Below, in pieces: positions 16,869-26,539 of a stretch of DNA of 64,000 bases; position 1 is the first letter of the stretch; each line of letters starts with the position of its first letter. A program made the translations under genes and the position numbers. Below the pieces are notes generated by a model. It saw only the letters and a list, made by a program, of their open reading frames with translations, searched no databases and was not told the DNA's origin. The DNA comes from Halalkalibacterium ligniniphilum (GTDB lineage: Bacteria; Bacillota; Bacilli; Bacillales; Bacillaceae_D): assembly GCF_000334155.1 (NCBI RefSeq), contig NZ_ANNK01000087.1, forward strand, positions 20,266 to 84,265, read 5' to 3'.

Positions 16869-17966
16869 ATGAAAAAATTTACCTGGAAACTATCATTAGC
16901 AAGTTTGTTCGTCTTTTTGATCGTAATCGTTTCTGCCTGTGGAGGTTCAACAGACTCAGGAGCTTCAGGAGAGTCAGGTTCTAGTACCAATGATGCGGAC
17001 AGTGATGCAACAGCTGCTCCTGCAGATGCTTTGGAATTTAGCATGGGTCACATGAATTCAACCGAGCATGTTCAAGATTCCATGGCGATGAGACCCTTTA
17101 GTGAAGAGGTAGCAGAGGCAACAGAAGGGCGGGTTAGTTTTCAACTTTATCCTGGTGGAGCTTTAGGTGGGCCAGCGGAAACATTTGATAACATCGTGAC
17201 AGGCATTATGGATTCAGGCTGGGGGTTGCAAGGGTACAATACTGGAAAATGGGAGGTTCATTCTGTTCTTCAGCTACCGTTTTTAGCAGAGGGTAACGCT
17301 GCTGAATTGAGCGTTGTCGCTCAACAATTGTATGAAGAATTTCCTGTCATTCAAGCAGAATATGACGATGTCAAACTAATGTGGGTCCATGCAGCAGATC
17401 CATATGCGATTGTGACAAAAGGGAAGCAAGTAAAAAGTATAGAGGATGTGCGAGGGCTCAGATTACGTACCCCGTCTGTCGAAGGTGGAAAGATGATCGA
17501 ATCATGGGGCGCAACACCTGTATCCATGCCAGCACCAGAAATCTATGATGCGATGCAAAAAGGTGTCATTGATGGGGGGGTACTTCCAGTTGCTGCACTA
17601 GCAGATTTTAATTTATTTGATGTCGTTGATTACGTAACAATTGGTAATTTTAATACTGCTCTATTTTATGTAGTAATGAACAATAGTAGTTGGGATCGAA
17701 TTTCAGCAGAAGACCAAGCAATTATTGAAGAGATGATTGGTTTGCCAATGGCTGAGAGAGCAGGAGCTGCGTTTGATACACAACGAGAGGATGCGGTCGA
17801 AACGGCAAATGAAGCAGGAATTGAATTTTTTGAACTAGATGAAGCTGAACGTGAGAAATTTAGAGAGGCAGCCCAAGGGGTTACAGATGAGTGGCTTGAA
17901 AAAATGGAAGCAAAAGGTGTAGACGGTCAAGCGATTTTGGATCGAACGATCGAATTAATGCAATAA
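16869..17966 (+). CDS. dctP: TRAP transporter solute-binding lipoprotein (DctP family)
   Basis: The receptor of a TRAP (sodium-driven) carboxylate importer. The N terminus has a signal peptide with lipobox VSAC followed by a Gly/Ser/Asp-rich linker. The DctP fold then shows HMNSTEHVQDSMAM, YPGGALGGPAETFDNIVTG, and GLRLRTPS with the conserved Arg that pairs with a substrate carboxylate, then MQKGVIDGG. 365 aa, normal length; ATG 16869 follows AGGGGGAT. It starts the dctP-dctQ-dctM operon. The ligand is unknown but a carboxylate is expected from the Arg. Confidence 0.92.
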   Translation: MKKFTWKLSLASLFVFLIVIVSACGGSTDSGASGESGSSTNDADSDATAAPADALEFSMGHMNSTEHVQDSMAMRPFSEEVAEATEGRVSFQLYPGGALGGPAETFDNIVTGIMDSGWGLQGYNTGKWEVHSVLQLPFLAEGNAAELSVVAQQLYEEFPVIQAEYDDVKLMWVHAADPYAIVTKGKQVKSIEDVRGLRLRTPSVEGGKMIESWGATPVSMPAPEIYDAMQKGVIDGGVLPVAALADFNLFDVVDYVTIGNFNTALFYVVMNNSSWDRISAEDQAIIEEMIGLPMAERAGAAFDTQREDAVETANEAGIEFFELDEAEREKFREAAQGVTDEWLEKMEAKGVDGQAILDRTIELMQ

Positions 17967-18005
17967 AAAAATACAAGCAAAGTTCCTTCTTCGAGGTGAG
18001 ATAAA

Positions 18006-18572
18006 ATGAAATCGGAAGAAAAAGAAGTTGAGATGCAAGATAGCACGTTGGGGTCTGAGGGTCCCAACGGGTCTTCTTTAATGAATAAATTGGATATAGG
18101 CATTTATTTTCTTAACAATGTAACACACAAGTTATCAATGCTAATCCTTTTTGGAATCATGTGTTTGACATCTGTTGACGTCATTGGACGGAACTTCTTA
18201 GGTACACCGATCACAGGAGCATATGAATTAACAGGACTAGGGCTTGTCATTATTGTCTTTTTTAGCTTAGGGATGACTCAGTTAAAAAATGAACATATTA
18301 CCATTGATTTTCTAACGAGCAAATTTCCTGAGAAAGTTCAGCATCTCTTACACGCCCTGATGTCATTCATTGTATTAGTTCTATTGTTTTTAACCTCATG
18401 GCAGTTATTTGAATATGCAAAAAGATTTAGCAACCAGACAAGCGGTGATTTAGGGTTACCTATGTATATCTTTGCAATATTAGCTTCGATCGGCGTCTTG
18501 TTTTTTGCTTTAACAATCTTGCTTAGTATGTTTAAGTCCGTGTTAAAGGTGGTGCAAAAAAATGAGTCCTGA
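18006..18572 (+). CDS. dctQ: TRAP transporter small membrane subunit (DctQ)
   Basis: The 188-aa protein has a charged N-terminal tail of about 30 residues and then four membrane segments with the DctQ hallmarks VDVIGRNFLGTPITGAYELT and MTQLKNEHITIDFLT. ATG 18006 follows GAGGTGAG. It ends 11 bp inside dctM, showing translational coupling. It forms the membrane complex with DctM and is needed for transport with the DctP receptor. Confidence 0.9.
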   Translation: MKSEEKEVEMQDSTLGSEGPNGSSLMNKLDIGIYFLNNVTHKLSMLILFGIMCLTSVDVIGRNFLGTPITGAYELTGLGLVIIVFFSLGMTQLKNEHITIDFLTSKFPEKVQHLLHALMSFIVLVLLFLTSWQLFEYAKRFSNQTSGDLGLPMYIFAILASIGVLFFALTILLSMFKSVLKVVQKNES

Positions 18573-19866
18573 GTTAATTGGCGTTTTAGGTATTGTTTTA
18601 TTATTGGTCTTAATGCTTTTAAATGTATCAGTTGGTCTATCTTTATTTTTAGTCGGCTTTCTCGGGGTTTCATTGTTAACTGATTGGAGTGTTGGGCTAG
18701 CCCAGTTGGGAACGGCTGCCTTTGGTACTGCAAACAATTATAGTCTGAGTGTCATTCCTTTATTTATATTAATGGGAATGTTCATGTCGAATACTGGACT
18801 AGGTCAAGATCTGTTTAATGCGGTTGATAAATGGATTGGACATTTGCGTGGCGGATTGGCAATTGCTACAATTGGTGCTAGCTCTATCTTCGCTGCTATT
18901 TCAGGTTCGACGAACGCCACAACTGCAACACTCGCAAGGATTGCCATTCCAGAAATGGATAAATACAATTACAAATACTCATTGTCAACGGCATCGGTTG
19001 CAGCTGGTGGAACATTAGGGATTCTAATTCCTCCAAGTGTCATCTTAATATTGTATGGAGCATTAACTCAAGAACCAATTGGACCTTTACTAATCGGAGG
19101 GTTAATTCCTGGTATTTTACTTGCACTGGTTTTTATGCTAACGATTAATTTACAGGTTCGACTAAATCCATCGATAGCACCAAGATCCCAAGAGGTTTCG
19201 TCAATGAGTGATAGAATGAAATCACTACAAAGCGTTTGGCCGTTTCTCGTCATTTTTATAGCAAGTATTGGGGGGATTTATTTTGGTGTTTTTACTCCAA
19301 CAGAAGCCGGTGGGATTGGAGCAATGGGAGCCTTTCTTCTTACGCTATTTACGCGAAAGCTAACGTGGGCAAAGTTGCTTTCATCATTGGATGATACAAT
19401 TCGACTTTCGGTAATGATCTTTCTAATCTTAATCGGTGCCTCAATTTTTGGTCGCTTTTTAGCATTAAGTCAAATTCCAATGAGGTTAACATCTGCAGTT
19501 GGTTCTTTAGATGTTTCCCCCTATTTAATTTTGGCGATGATCTTGCTTGTTTATTTAATTTTAGGCATGTTTTTAGAAGGGATTGCGATTATGGTACTCA
19601 CCTTACCGATTGTTTACCCGTTAATAGTGCAATTAGGTTTTGATGGTCTTTGGTTTGGGATCATTATCGTTATGGTTTTAAACATTGGTGTTCTAACCCC
19701 GCCTCTTGGACTAAGTGTTTTTATCATAAGTGGGGTTATAAAACATGTACCGATCGAAAAAATCTTTAGGGCAGTTATGCCAATGGTCCTTGTCATGATA
19801 GGCTTTACGGTTGTTTTAGTTATTTTTCCAGGAATCGTTACATATCTACCTAGCTTGATTCAGTGA
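18562..19866 (+). CDS. dctM: TRAP transporter large membrane subunit (DctM)
   Basis: The sodium-coupled permease subunit, 434 aa and about 12 membrane segments. Family motifs are visible: IPLFILMGMFMSNTG, ISGSTNATTATLARIAIPEM, GGTLGILIPPSVILILYG and VLNIGVLTPPLGLSVF. ATG 18562 overlaps the end of dctQ. A good terminator follows, closing the three-gene operon. The next gene is an IclR regulator that may respond to the imported compound. Confidence 0.93.
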   Translation: MSPELIGVLGIVLLLVLMLLNVSVGLSLFLVGFLGVSLLTDWSVGLAQLGTAAFGTANNYSLSVIPLFILMGMFMSNTGLGQDLFNAVDKWIGHLRGGLAIATIGASSIFAAISGSTNATTATLARIAIPEMDKYNYKYSLSTASVAAGGTLGILIPPSVILILYGALTQEPIGPLLIGGLIPGILLALVFMLTINLQVRLNPSIAPRSQEVSSMSDRMKSLQSVWPFLVIFIASIGGIYFGVFTPTEAGGIGAMGAFLLTLFTRKLTWAKLLSSLDDTIRLSVMIFLILIGASIFGRFLALSQIPMRLTSAVGSLDVSPYLILAMILLVYLILGMFLEGIAIMVLTLPIVYPLIVQLGFDGLWFGIIIVMVLNIGVLTPPLGLSVFIISGVIKHVPIEKIFRAVMPMVLVMIGFTVVLVIFPGIVTYLPSLIQ

Positions 19867-19906
19867 CGATGTTCACTTTTTGGGAATCAGTAGATTTTAT
19901 TTAGAA

Positions 19907-19943
19907 AAACCTCCTTGAAATCACATCAAGGAGGCTGTTTTTG
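19907..19943 (+). terminator. Terminator of TRAP operon
   Basis: AACCTCCTTGA and TCAAGGAGG pair around a 7-nt loop, followed by CTGTTTTTG. Confidence 0.8.
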
Positions 19944-20027
19944 TTAAAATAGAAACGTAATAGATTGAAAGTTTCGTTTTTTTAAAGAGTGTAATTCTTC
20001 GTTAATTTATTAAAAGCTGGTGATGAG

Positions 20028-20804
20028 ATGAGAGAACTTAATTTAGACCCGATTCGTTCAGTAGAACGGGCGATTCAAATTTTAAATTGCTTTAGTTTTG
20101 AAAAGCCTGTGCTTTCAATTGATGAAATTATGGAAAAGACTAAGCTAGCAAAAACCACAACGTATCGCCTTCTTTGGACAATGGAACGAAATAATGTCAT
20201 TCAATATGATCAAATGACAAACAAATATCGTCTAGGAACAAAGGCATTAGAGTATGGGGGAATTGTACTTGAAAATTTAGATATTCGCCGAGAAGCAGAG
20301 CCTTACTTGCTACACTTACATGAAGTAACAGGTCATTCTGTTATTCTTGCCCAGCCTCAAGGGGAAACGATTCAATATCTACTTCGATTCGACAGTGACG
20401 AAGGCCTGCAACCGAATAATTTTGTAGGGAGGAGGCGTATTTTACATAATGGTGCACTTGGAATAGTCTTATTGGCTTATATGGAGGAGGAGTTTGTACA
20501 AAATTTACTTGAACGATGGCCTCTTGAGCCACTTACGCCAAAAACTTTGACAGATCATAAGAAATTTCTACTTCGACTTCGAGAAATACGTAAGAATGGC
20601 CATTATATAGATGAGGATGAAACATTCTTTGGCTACACGGCTATTTCTGCACCGATTTTTAGTGACAAAAATAAAGTGATTGCGTCCATCGGGATATCAG
20701 GACCTAGCTTTAAAACAGAAGGAGAAAATCGGGCGTATTTAATTCAATTAATTACAAAGGCGGCTTCAGACATTTCCGTAAGAATGGGGCAAACCTCCAG
20801 GTAA
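20028..20804 (+). CDS. IclR-family transcriptional regulator
   Basis: 258 aa: N-terminal helix-turn-helix (SVERAIQILNCF, then TKLAKTTTYRLLWTME, residues about 10-55) and the IclR effector domain (about 75-250, with GALGIVLLAYM and FGYTAISAPIF in place of the usual signatures). It lies between the TRAP operon and the Rieske oxygenase genes on the same strand. Two direct-repeat operator-like sites at 20987-21017 lie just beyond it, so it probably controls the oxygenase genes. It is more distant from the three other IclR proteins in the window than they are from each other. Confidence 0.92.
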   Translation: MRELNLDPIRSVERAIQILNCFSFEKPVLSIDEIMEKTKLAKTTTYRLLWTMERNNVIQYDQMTNKYRLGTKALEYGGIVLENLDIRREAEPYLLHLHEVTGHSVILAQPQGETIQYLLRFDSDEGLQPNNFVGRRRILHNGALGIVLLAYMEEEFVQNLLERWPLEPLTPKTLTDHKKFLLRLREIRKNGHYIDEDETFFGYTAISAPIFSDKNKVIASIGISGPSFKTEGENRAYLIQLITKAASDISVRMGQTSR

Positions 20805-20986
20805 AGCGTAACCAGTGTTTGATAAAAAGTGAAAAGATTAGGGAATCAACAGAATGGCTAAGGAAGAGATTTCTCAATGAAGGGAATTTCTTCCTTATTT
20901 TAATTATCTGAAATGCTCCAAAAAATTAAGTGAATATTCTTTTAATATTGACAAATTGGAAATATTTTAATATATTTAAATTATCA

Positions 20987-21017
20987 ATTCATTATACAGT
21001 TTGTCAGTTCATTATAC
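20987..21017. promoter_or_regulatory. Two direct-repeat operator sites before Rieske genes
   Basis: ATTCATTATAC (20987-20997) and GTTCATTATAC (21007-21017) repeat with a 20-bp period, about two helical turns, 78 bp before the oxygenase start. They match the half-site GTTCATTTATG at 29896 in part, which points to an IclR protein as the binder. Confidence 0.5.
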
Positions 21018-21094
21018 GAATTGAGTGGTATGGGATCATCCGGTGTTTTGCAGTACAGCCTTGTTTAACCATGAATTAAGGAGGTCTGTCTTCG

Positions 21095-22447
21095 ATGATA
21101 AGAAGAACGATTGATGAAAATCTTGTTCAGCAGTTGAAGGAAAAAATGGCAGAAGGGCTACTTCCTCAATGGGTTCTAACCGATCCTGACATCTATCAAT
21201 TGGAAAAGGAAAAAGTGTTTGCAAAAACGTGGCAGTTTTTAGGGCATGAAACAGAACTGAAGGAAGCTGGAAGTTATGTCACTCGTTGGATGGTTAACGA
21301 TCCAATCTTGCTTGTTAAGGATAATGAAGGAGAAATAAAGGCGTATTTAAATTCCTGTACGCATCGAGGTACCCAACTATGCACTGCTGACCGCGGAAAA
21401 AAGAAAACGTTTACATGTCCTTATCATGGCTGGAGCTACAGTCTTGATGGGAAATTAATCGGCATTGTGGCAGGAAATAAAGTCTATGGCGAAGAGATGT
21501 GCAAAGATGAATGGGGCCTTCGTCCAATTCCGAAACTAGCAAGCTACCGTGGGATGATTTTTGGTTGCTTAGATCCTGACGTTGAGCCGTTAGAAGACTA
21601 TTTAGGGGAAATGAAATGGTATTTTGATTTAATGTTAGGTAGAAGTGATAATGGAATGGAAGTAATTGGACTTCCGCAACGTTGGGTTGCAAAAGCAAAT
21701 TGGAAAGCTACAGCAGAAAATTTTGCCGCAGATCCTTATCATGTTCAAACAACTCATCGCTCAACCGTTGAGATGGGAATTAGTCCAGAAGATCCGCTTT
21801 ATGCGGGTTATGGACATCAAGTAGTTATGAAAAATGCACATGGTATTAATGTCATTACATCAAAAACAGGTCGGTCACGCGCTGCATTTCAAGGAATGCC
21901 AGAGTCGATGTGGCCGATGTTCCAACGAAATTTGTCACCTGAACAAGCAGATATTTTGGAAAGAGTGACTGTGTTTGTTGGTGGTGTTTATCCGAATCTT
22001 TCATTTGTCAGTCCTATTCATGGAACAGAGGGGCATCTACATAACTACTTGAACTTTAGAGTATGGAGACCATTAGGACCTGATAAAGTCGAAGTGTGGT
22101 GTTGGTTTATGATTGATAAAGATGCACCTGAAGAGTACAAGGTTGATGCGTATAGGGGCTATCTTGGCTCATTTGGTCCAACAGGTACGTTGGAGCAGGA
22201 TGATACAGAAACTTGGGCACGAATTGTGGAAGTTAGCGGTGCAACAATGATGCGTGATAAAGAGCTTAATTACAATAATGTAAGCAACTATTTAATGGGT
22301 TTTAGTCATGTGGAGCAAGATAAAGATTTCCCAGGCCCTGGTATCGCTTATCCAACCACGTATATTGACGCATTATCAAGAAGAATGCATGAGCATTGGC
22401 TTGAGTTGCTTACGAAGGATCTGCCAGTTAAGGAGGGAAGCAAATGA
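21095..22447 (+). CDS. Aromatic ring-hydroxylating dioxygenase, large (alpha) subunit
   Basis: 450 aa with an N-terminal Rieske [2Fe-2S] domain: Cys88-x-His90 (CTHRG) and Cys108-x2-His111 (CPYHGW). The C-terminal catalytic domain binds mononuclear iron through His216 and His221 in ENFAADPYHVQTTH, with the bridging Asp213. Length and motifs fit two-subunit (alpha/beta) dioxygenases that make cis-dihydrodiols. ATG 21095 follows AAGGAGG. The beta gene overlaps its 3' end. No reductase or ferredoxin gene adjoins it. Phthalate-type, benzoate-type or polycyclic-type substrates cannot be told apart by reading alone; the nearby class II aldolase and protocatechuate pathway would suit a phthalate-like acid. 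Confidence 0.9.
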   Translation: MIRRTIDENLVQQLKEKMAEGLLPQWVLTDPDIYQLEKEKVFAKTWQFLGHETELKEAGSYVTRWMVNDPILLVKDNEGEIKAYLNSCTHRGTQLCTADRGKKKTFTCPYHGWSYSLDGKLIGIVAGNKVYGEEMCKDEWGLRPIPKLASYRGMIFGCLDPDVEPLEDYLGEMKWYFDLMLGRSDNGMEVIGLPQRWVAKANWKATAENFAADPYHVQTTHRSTVEMGISPEDPLYAGYGHQVVMKNAHGINVITSKTGRSRAAFQGMPESMWPMFQRNLSPEQADILERVTVFVGGVYPNLSFVSPIHGTEGHLHNYLNFRVWRPLGPDKVEVWCWFMIDKDAPEEYKVDAYRGYLGSFGPTGTLEQDDTETWARIVEVSGATMMRDKELNYNNVSNYLMGFSHVEQDKDFPGPGIAYPTTYIDALSRRMHEHWLELLTKDLPVKEGSK

Positions 22448-22968
22448 GCTTAGACGTATCTGCGAACATTCCTTATGACATTAAAGAGCAAATTGCAAAT
22501 CTTTTATATGAAGAAGCATACTTTCTAGATAATCGGATGTATAAGGAATGGCTTGAACTATTTTCTGATAATGTTCTATACAAAATGCCATTACGTGAGA
22601 CGCTAGAAGGGGTCGATGTCAATAATATTTCAGTAGATTCCGCTTTTTATGAAGAAAGCAAAGCATCATTAAGAACAAGAGTGAATCGTTTGTATACGAA
22701 GTCAGCTTGGGTTGAAAATCCAGCGACAAGGCAGCGTCATTTTATTTCAAATGTTGTGATAAAAGCGAGTGATGAAGCTGATAAATATAACGTACGAAGC
22801 TACTTTCTATATAAACGAAGCCGTGGTTCAACGACTGATATTGAAGAGATGTTTGGACAACGAAATGATATTGTCAAAAAAATGAACGGGGAATGGAAAA
22901 TCATCTCTCGGACCATCATTCCAGATCAGGCAGTCATTACAACGATGAATATGAGCATGTTTTTGTAG
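22444..22968 (+). CDS. Aromatic ring-hydroxylating dioxygenase, small (beta) subunit
   Basis: 174 aa; ATG 22444 overlaps the alpha stop by four bases (ATGA) after an AAGGAGG site. It has the NTF2-like fold of beta subunits: EEAYFLDNRMYKEWLELFSDNVLYKMPL near the N terminus (two blocks), RVNRLYTKSAWVENPATRQRHFISN in the middle and NGEWKIISRTIIPDQA at the end. It holds the alpha subunit in the usual hexamer. It carries no cofactor ligands. The next 190 bp hold a cre site and no gene. Confidence 0.9.
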   Translation: MSLDVSANIPYDIKEQIANLLYEEAYFLDNRMYKEWLELFSDNVLYKMPLRETLEGVDVNNISVDSAFYEESKASLRTRVNRLYTKSAWVENPATRQRHFISNVVIKASDEADKYNVRSYFLYKRSRGSTTDIEEMFGQRNDIVKKMNGEWKIISRTIIPDQAVITTMNMSMFL

Positions 22969-23080
22969 CTTTTTTAGCATGGGGTGATCAAAATATCTCA
23001 TAAATACAAATTATTTGGTATTATTTTCACATAAAAGAATGAACAAGTTTAATTAAAAGAAAAATTTCGTTATCGTTATT

Positions 23081-23094
23081 TGTAAGCGTTTACC
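23081..23094 (+). promoter_or_regulatory. cre site (CcpA) before aldehyde dehydrogenase
   Basis: TGTAAGCGTTTACC matches the cre consensus at 13 of 14 positions, 67 bp before the ALDH start. Confidence 0.6.
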
Positions 23095-23160
23095 GAATGG
23101 ATAGAGTAGGTCTAGTAACATGGTAGCAATCATTTTTAAAATAGAAAGGGTGGCTCACAC

Positions 23161-24621
23161 ATGGTTGGTTTTGAAAATTTAAACAAAAGCTTTATCAATG
23201 GTGAATGGACAGAAGGTGCGAGTGAACGGTCCTATGATATTTTAAACCCGTATGATAACACGCCAATAACGTCTGTTCGCTTGGCAACGTCAAAGCAACT
23301 AAAAGAGTCCTTTGAAGTGGCAAAGGAAGCGCAAAAAAAATGGGCCAAAAGCTCTGTTGAAGAGCGCAGAGAAGTCTTGCATAAAGCGGCAGAGTATTTA
23401 AAAGCGAACCGTGAAGAAATAGTGAATGTGATTGGTCGTGAAACGGGGGGCACGGTATTAAAAGCAAACGTTGAATTGCATCTAACGCTTGAGTTTTTGG
23501 AGGAATCGATTAAGTATGCCGATGAAATCTACCAAGTACGGGAAGTGCCAGGTCATGTGGAAGGCAAGCTGAATCATATTCACCGTTTACCCCTTGGCGT
23601 CATTGCTTCGATTTCACCATTTAATTTCCCGATGAATCTATCAATGAGAACGATTGCACCAGCGATTGCCTTAGGGAATAGTGTCGTTCATAAGCCGGAT
23701 ATTCAAGTTGGTTTGAGCGGTGGATCGATTATTGCAAAAGCCTTTGAAGAGGCTGGTCTTCCAAAAGGAGTGCTGAATGTTCTTTTAACGGACATTGAAG
23801 AAATTGGGGAAGAGATGCTAACAAACCCTCATTCTAAGTTAATTAGCTTTACAGGTTCTACGCAAGTTGGTCGACGCATTGGTGAAATTGCTGGAAAACA
23901 GCTAAAGCGGGTTGCACTGGAACTCGGTGGAAACAGCCCATTCATCGTCTTATCGGATGCAGATGTAGACCGAGCAGTGGATGCAGCGATTTTCGGTAAA
24001 TTCATTCATCAAGGTCAAATATGTATGATCATTAACCGTATCATTGTTCACAAGGACAAGCATGATGAATTTGTCGATAAGTTCGTTGAAAAAGCAAAAG
24101 CCCTGCCATACGGTGATACGAGCGATCCAAAAACGGTGATTGGTCCCTTGGTGAATGACAGGCAGATGGAAAAAGCGTTGAATTTTATTGAAGAAGCAAA
24201 GCGTGAAGGGGCCACGGTTGCACTGGAAGGAAAGCGTGAAGGAAACATTTTAACTCCGTTTGTATTTACCAATGTAAACAATTCAAGCAAGCTTGCACAA
24301 AGTGAACTATTTGCACCGATTGCTACCATCATAAAAGCAGAGTCAGATGAAGAAGCGATCGAAATTGCTAACGATACACAGCACGGTTTAAGCTCGGCGA
24401 TTTTCACGAATGATCTTGAGCGAGGAGAAAAGCTCGCATTAGAAGTGGATGCAGGGATGACTCATATTAACGATCAAACCGTTAATGATGCTCCTTATAT
24501 TCCATTTGGAGGAAACAAAGCAAGTGGATTAGGACGATTTGGAAACCCTTGGGTTGTAGAGGAGTTTACGGTTACGAAGTGGGTGTCGGTGCAAACCAAA
24601 TATCGAAGCTTTGCATTTTAA
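23161..24621 (+). CDS. Aromatic aldehyde (benzaldehyde/vanillin-type) dehydrogenase
   Basis: 486-aa ALDH. Motifs: SISPFNFPMNLSMR (coenzyme site), SFTGSTQVGRRIG, ALELGGNSPF (Glu) and KFIHQGQICMIINR with the catalytic Cys, then IPFGGNKASGLGRFG. The QGQICM/NR pattern is the one seen in benzaldehyde and vanillin dehydrogenases (Bacillus YfmT group), so oxidation of an aromatic aldehyde to its acid is likely. ATG 23161 follows AAAGGGTGG. It is preceded by a cre site and followed by a terminator, so it is a single-gene unit within the aromatic cluster. Confidence 0.88.
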   Translation: MVGFENLNKSFINGEWTEGASERSYDILNPYDNTPITSVRLATSKQLKESFEVAKEAQKKWAKSSVEERREVLHKAAEYLKANREEIVNVIGRETGGTVLKANVELHLTLEFLEESIKYADEIYQVREVPGHVEGKLNHIHRLPLGVIASISPFNFPMNLSMRTIAPAIALGNSVVHKPDIQVGLSGGSIIAKAFEEAGLPKGVLNVLLTDIEEIGEEMLTNPHSKLISFTGSTQVGRRIGEIAGKQLKRVALELGGNSPFIVLSDADVDRAVDAAIFGKFIHQGQICMIINRIIVHKDKHDEFVDKFVEKAKALPYGDTSDPKTVIGPLVNDRQMEKALNFIEEAKREGATVALEGKREGNILTPFVFTNVNNSSKLAQSELFAPIATIIKAESDEEAIEIANDTQHGLSSAIFTNDLERGEKLALEVDAGMTHINDQTVNDAPYIPFGGNKASGLGRFGNPWVVEEFTVTKWVSVQTKYRSFAF

Positions 24622-24631
24622 TCATAATTAC

Positions 24632-24681
24632 GGCTGTCTCAAAAGGGAAGCAACAAGACCTTTTGTAGACAGCTTTTCTTT
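24632..24681 (+). terminator. Terminator after aldehyde dehydrogenase
   Basis: GCTGTCTCAAAAGG pairs with CCTTTTGTAGACAGC (one bulge), followed by TTTTCTTTTG. The remaining 240 bp to the convergent IclR gene show only a short repeat (24839-24863). Confidence 0.75.
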
Positions 24682-24838
24682 TGGGATAAGAAAGTATAAC
24701 ATGTCAAAGGTGTTTAGCTACTAGAGGCAACGGCTCAATGTCGCTTGAAAACAAATAACGTTTTCTAGTCAACCTTTCCAGCTTGTTGCCGCTAAGATTT
24801 TAATAGAGAAAAGCCTGCTTATGAAGGCTTTGTTGAAG

Positions 24839-24863
24839 AGGCTGAGCTTGATAACAGGATGAG
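24839..24863 (+). repeat. 25-bp repeat, copy 1
   Basis: Matches 43903-43927 at about 21 of 25 positions (both begin AGGCTGAGCTTG and end AGGATGAG). Both copies are intergenic next to hairpin-forming sequence. The meaning is unknown; it may be part of a degenerate terminator-like element. Confidence 0.35.
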
Positions 24864-24923
24864 GAAGCAAATAAGCTTTTGCTCACACCCCTTCCTTTAA
24901 TGTTAATAGACAGCTATTTCGTA

Positions 24924-25706
24924 TTATCTTCGATTTTTTGTCATCATCTGTTTACTCATTTCTTCAGCAGCCTTTTTTACAGATTTGATGAGTTGGTCTG
25001 TTTTTTGTTGATTAATACGAGTGATAGGACCGGCAATGCTAACAGAGGCAACAACGGTTCCTAGAGCATTTTTTACTGGAGCAGAAATGGAGCTGACACC
25101 GTAATGAAGTTCTTCTTCACTTAACGAATACCCCATTTCTTTCATTTCTCGTAGCCTTTGTTTAAAACGTGCAGGGGAAGTAATCGTCTTTGATGTGTAA
25201 GGAATCAAGCCCATCTTAATAACTCTTTCAATTTCCTCATCGCTTTGAAAGGCGAGGATGATTTGACCTGAACTTGTACAATGGGCATGATTTTGCCTAC
25301 CAGCATGGGAAAGCAAATGAACGGGGTGCAAGCTATCAATCTTTTGTAAATAGATAACTTGGTTTTCTTTTAAAATGGAAAGATGCGAAGTCTCTCCAGT
25401 CTCCTTTGTAAGTCTTTCTAATATGGGAGTAGAAAAATGGCAGAGGTCAATTTGTGATAGAATCGTGTGACCCATTGCTAAAATTGAAGAGCTGAGTCGA
25501 TAATTTTTTGTAAGTGGATCTTTAACGAGAAAACCTTCATGAACAAGTGTACTCGTTAAACGGTGAGCGGTGCTTAAACCCACTTCTAACTTTTTAGCTA
25601 ATTCACTAACTGATAATTCTGCTTCATCGAGCGTAAATAACTTCAATAGTCGAAGTGCATTTCTCATGGATGAAACAGAATGTTGGCTTATGGCCGGATA
25701 CCTCAT
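24924..25706 (-). CDS. IclR-family transcriptional regulator
   Basis: 260 aa with helix-turn-helix (SVSSMRNALRLLKLF, KKLEVGLSTAHRLTS) and the full IclR effector domain (THLS-like SHLSILKENQVIYLQK, HCTSSGQIILAF, YGVSSISAPVK, VASVSIAGP). Its ATG overlaps the stop of the upstream IclR gene by four bases, so the two paralogues are made from one mRNA. That mRNA starts next to the pobA promoter. Such regulators usually respond to the substrate or an intermediate; candidates are 4-hydroxybenzoate and protocatechuate. Which of the tandem pair binds which operator is unknown. Confidence 0.93.
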   Translation of the reverse strand: MRYPAISQHSVSSMRNALRLLKLFTLDEAELSVSELAKKLEVGLSTAHRLTSTLVHEGFLVKDPLTKNYRLSSSILAMGHTILSQIDLCHFSTPILERLTKETGETSHLSILKENQVIYLQKIDSLHPVHLLSHAGRQNHAHCTSSGQIILAFQSDEEIERVIKMGLIPYTSKTITSPARFKQRLREMKEMGYSLSEEELHYGVSSISAPVKNALGTVVASVSIAGPITRINQQKTDQLIKSVKKAAEEMSKQMMTKNRR

Positions 25707-26506
25707 TCATAATCTCCACCTTTCATTGGCATAAGTGTAGAGCTATAGCCTAGCTTTGTAGAAATGATGGCTGCAGTATGTACAATTTCTTGCACAAAAA
25801 AAGGAATCTTTTCTCTTGTAATACGTTGTAGGGGGCCAACGACGCTCACTGCGGAAATAACTTCTCCTGTATAATCTCGGATCGGTGCTGCGATGCTAAC
25901 AACATCCTCGTGCAATTCTTCTATACAAATGGAATATCCAGTTTCACGAATCGTATGGAGTTCCTTAAGCAATGCTTGTGGATCTGTTTGACTATTCGGG
26001 CCCATTTTCGGTAAGCCTGACTTTATAACTGATTGAATCGTCTCTTTTGAATGATAAGCAAGCAGCACCTTGCCTGAACTTGTACAAAAGGCAGGGTTTT
26101 GTTTGCCGATATGGGATAAAAGACGCACTGGATGCTTGCATTCTACTTTGTGTAGATACGTTATTGCGGAGCCTTCTAGAATGGAAAGATGAGCGGTTTC
26201 AGCTACTTTGTTGACGAGCTCCTGTAATGGATCTTTTGCTTCACGGTGCATTTCCAAGTTTGATGTAATGACACCACTTAGACAAAGCAATGATAAACCT
26301 AGCTTGTATTTATTTTTAGTCTTTTGTACATAACCTTCAGCGACTAAATCAGCGACTAATCGGCTAACTGTACTTTTGTTAAGCTGTAAAGTGGTTGCCA
26401 TGTCAGTAATTCCCCATACAGGCTTTTCCTTTGAAAATAACCGTAAGAGACGCAGTCCATTTTGTACGGACTTTAAGATGGACGTATTTGATTCGGTAGC
26501 CTTCAA
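25703..26506 (-). CDS. IclR-family transcriptional regulator, divergent from pobA
   Basis: The TTG at 26506 is preferred: GGGGGTG lies six bases before it and it gives the same N-terminal length as the sister IclR proteins (about 267 aa). A longer open frame to 26659 would run through the operator and into the pobA start and is not credible. HTH (SVQNGLRLLRLF, TTLQLNKSTVSRLVAD) and effector domain (HLSILEGSAITYLHK, FCTSSGKVLLAYH, VSIAAPIRDY) are complete. An extended -10 (TGGTATAAT, minus strand, at 26576-26584) can drive it, with the palindrome 26540-26562 just past the start, which fits autoregulation. Confidence 0.92.
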   Translation of the reverse strand: MKATESNTSILKSVQNGLRLLRLFSKEKPVWGITDMATTLQLNKSTVSRLVADLVAEGYVQKTKNKYKLGLSLLCLSGVITSNLEMHREAKDPLQELVNKVAETAHLSILEGSAITYLHKVECKHPVRLLSHIGKQNPAFCTSSGKVLLAYHSKETIQSVIKSGLPKMGPNSQTDPQALLKELHTIRETGYSICIEELHEDVVSIAAPIRDYTGEVISAVSVVGPLQRITREKIPFFVQEIVHTAAIISTKLGYSSTLMPMKGGDYE

Positions 26507-26539
26507 AGTCAACACCCCCAAAAATTCAAATTGTTTCGA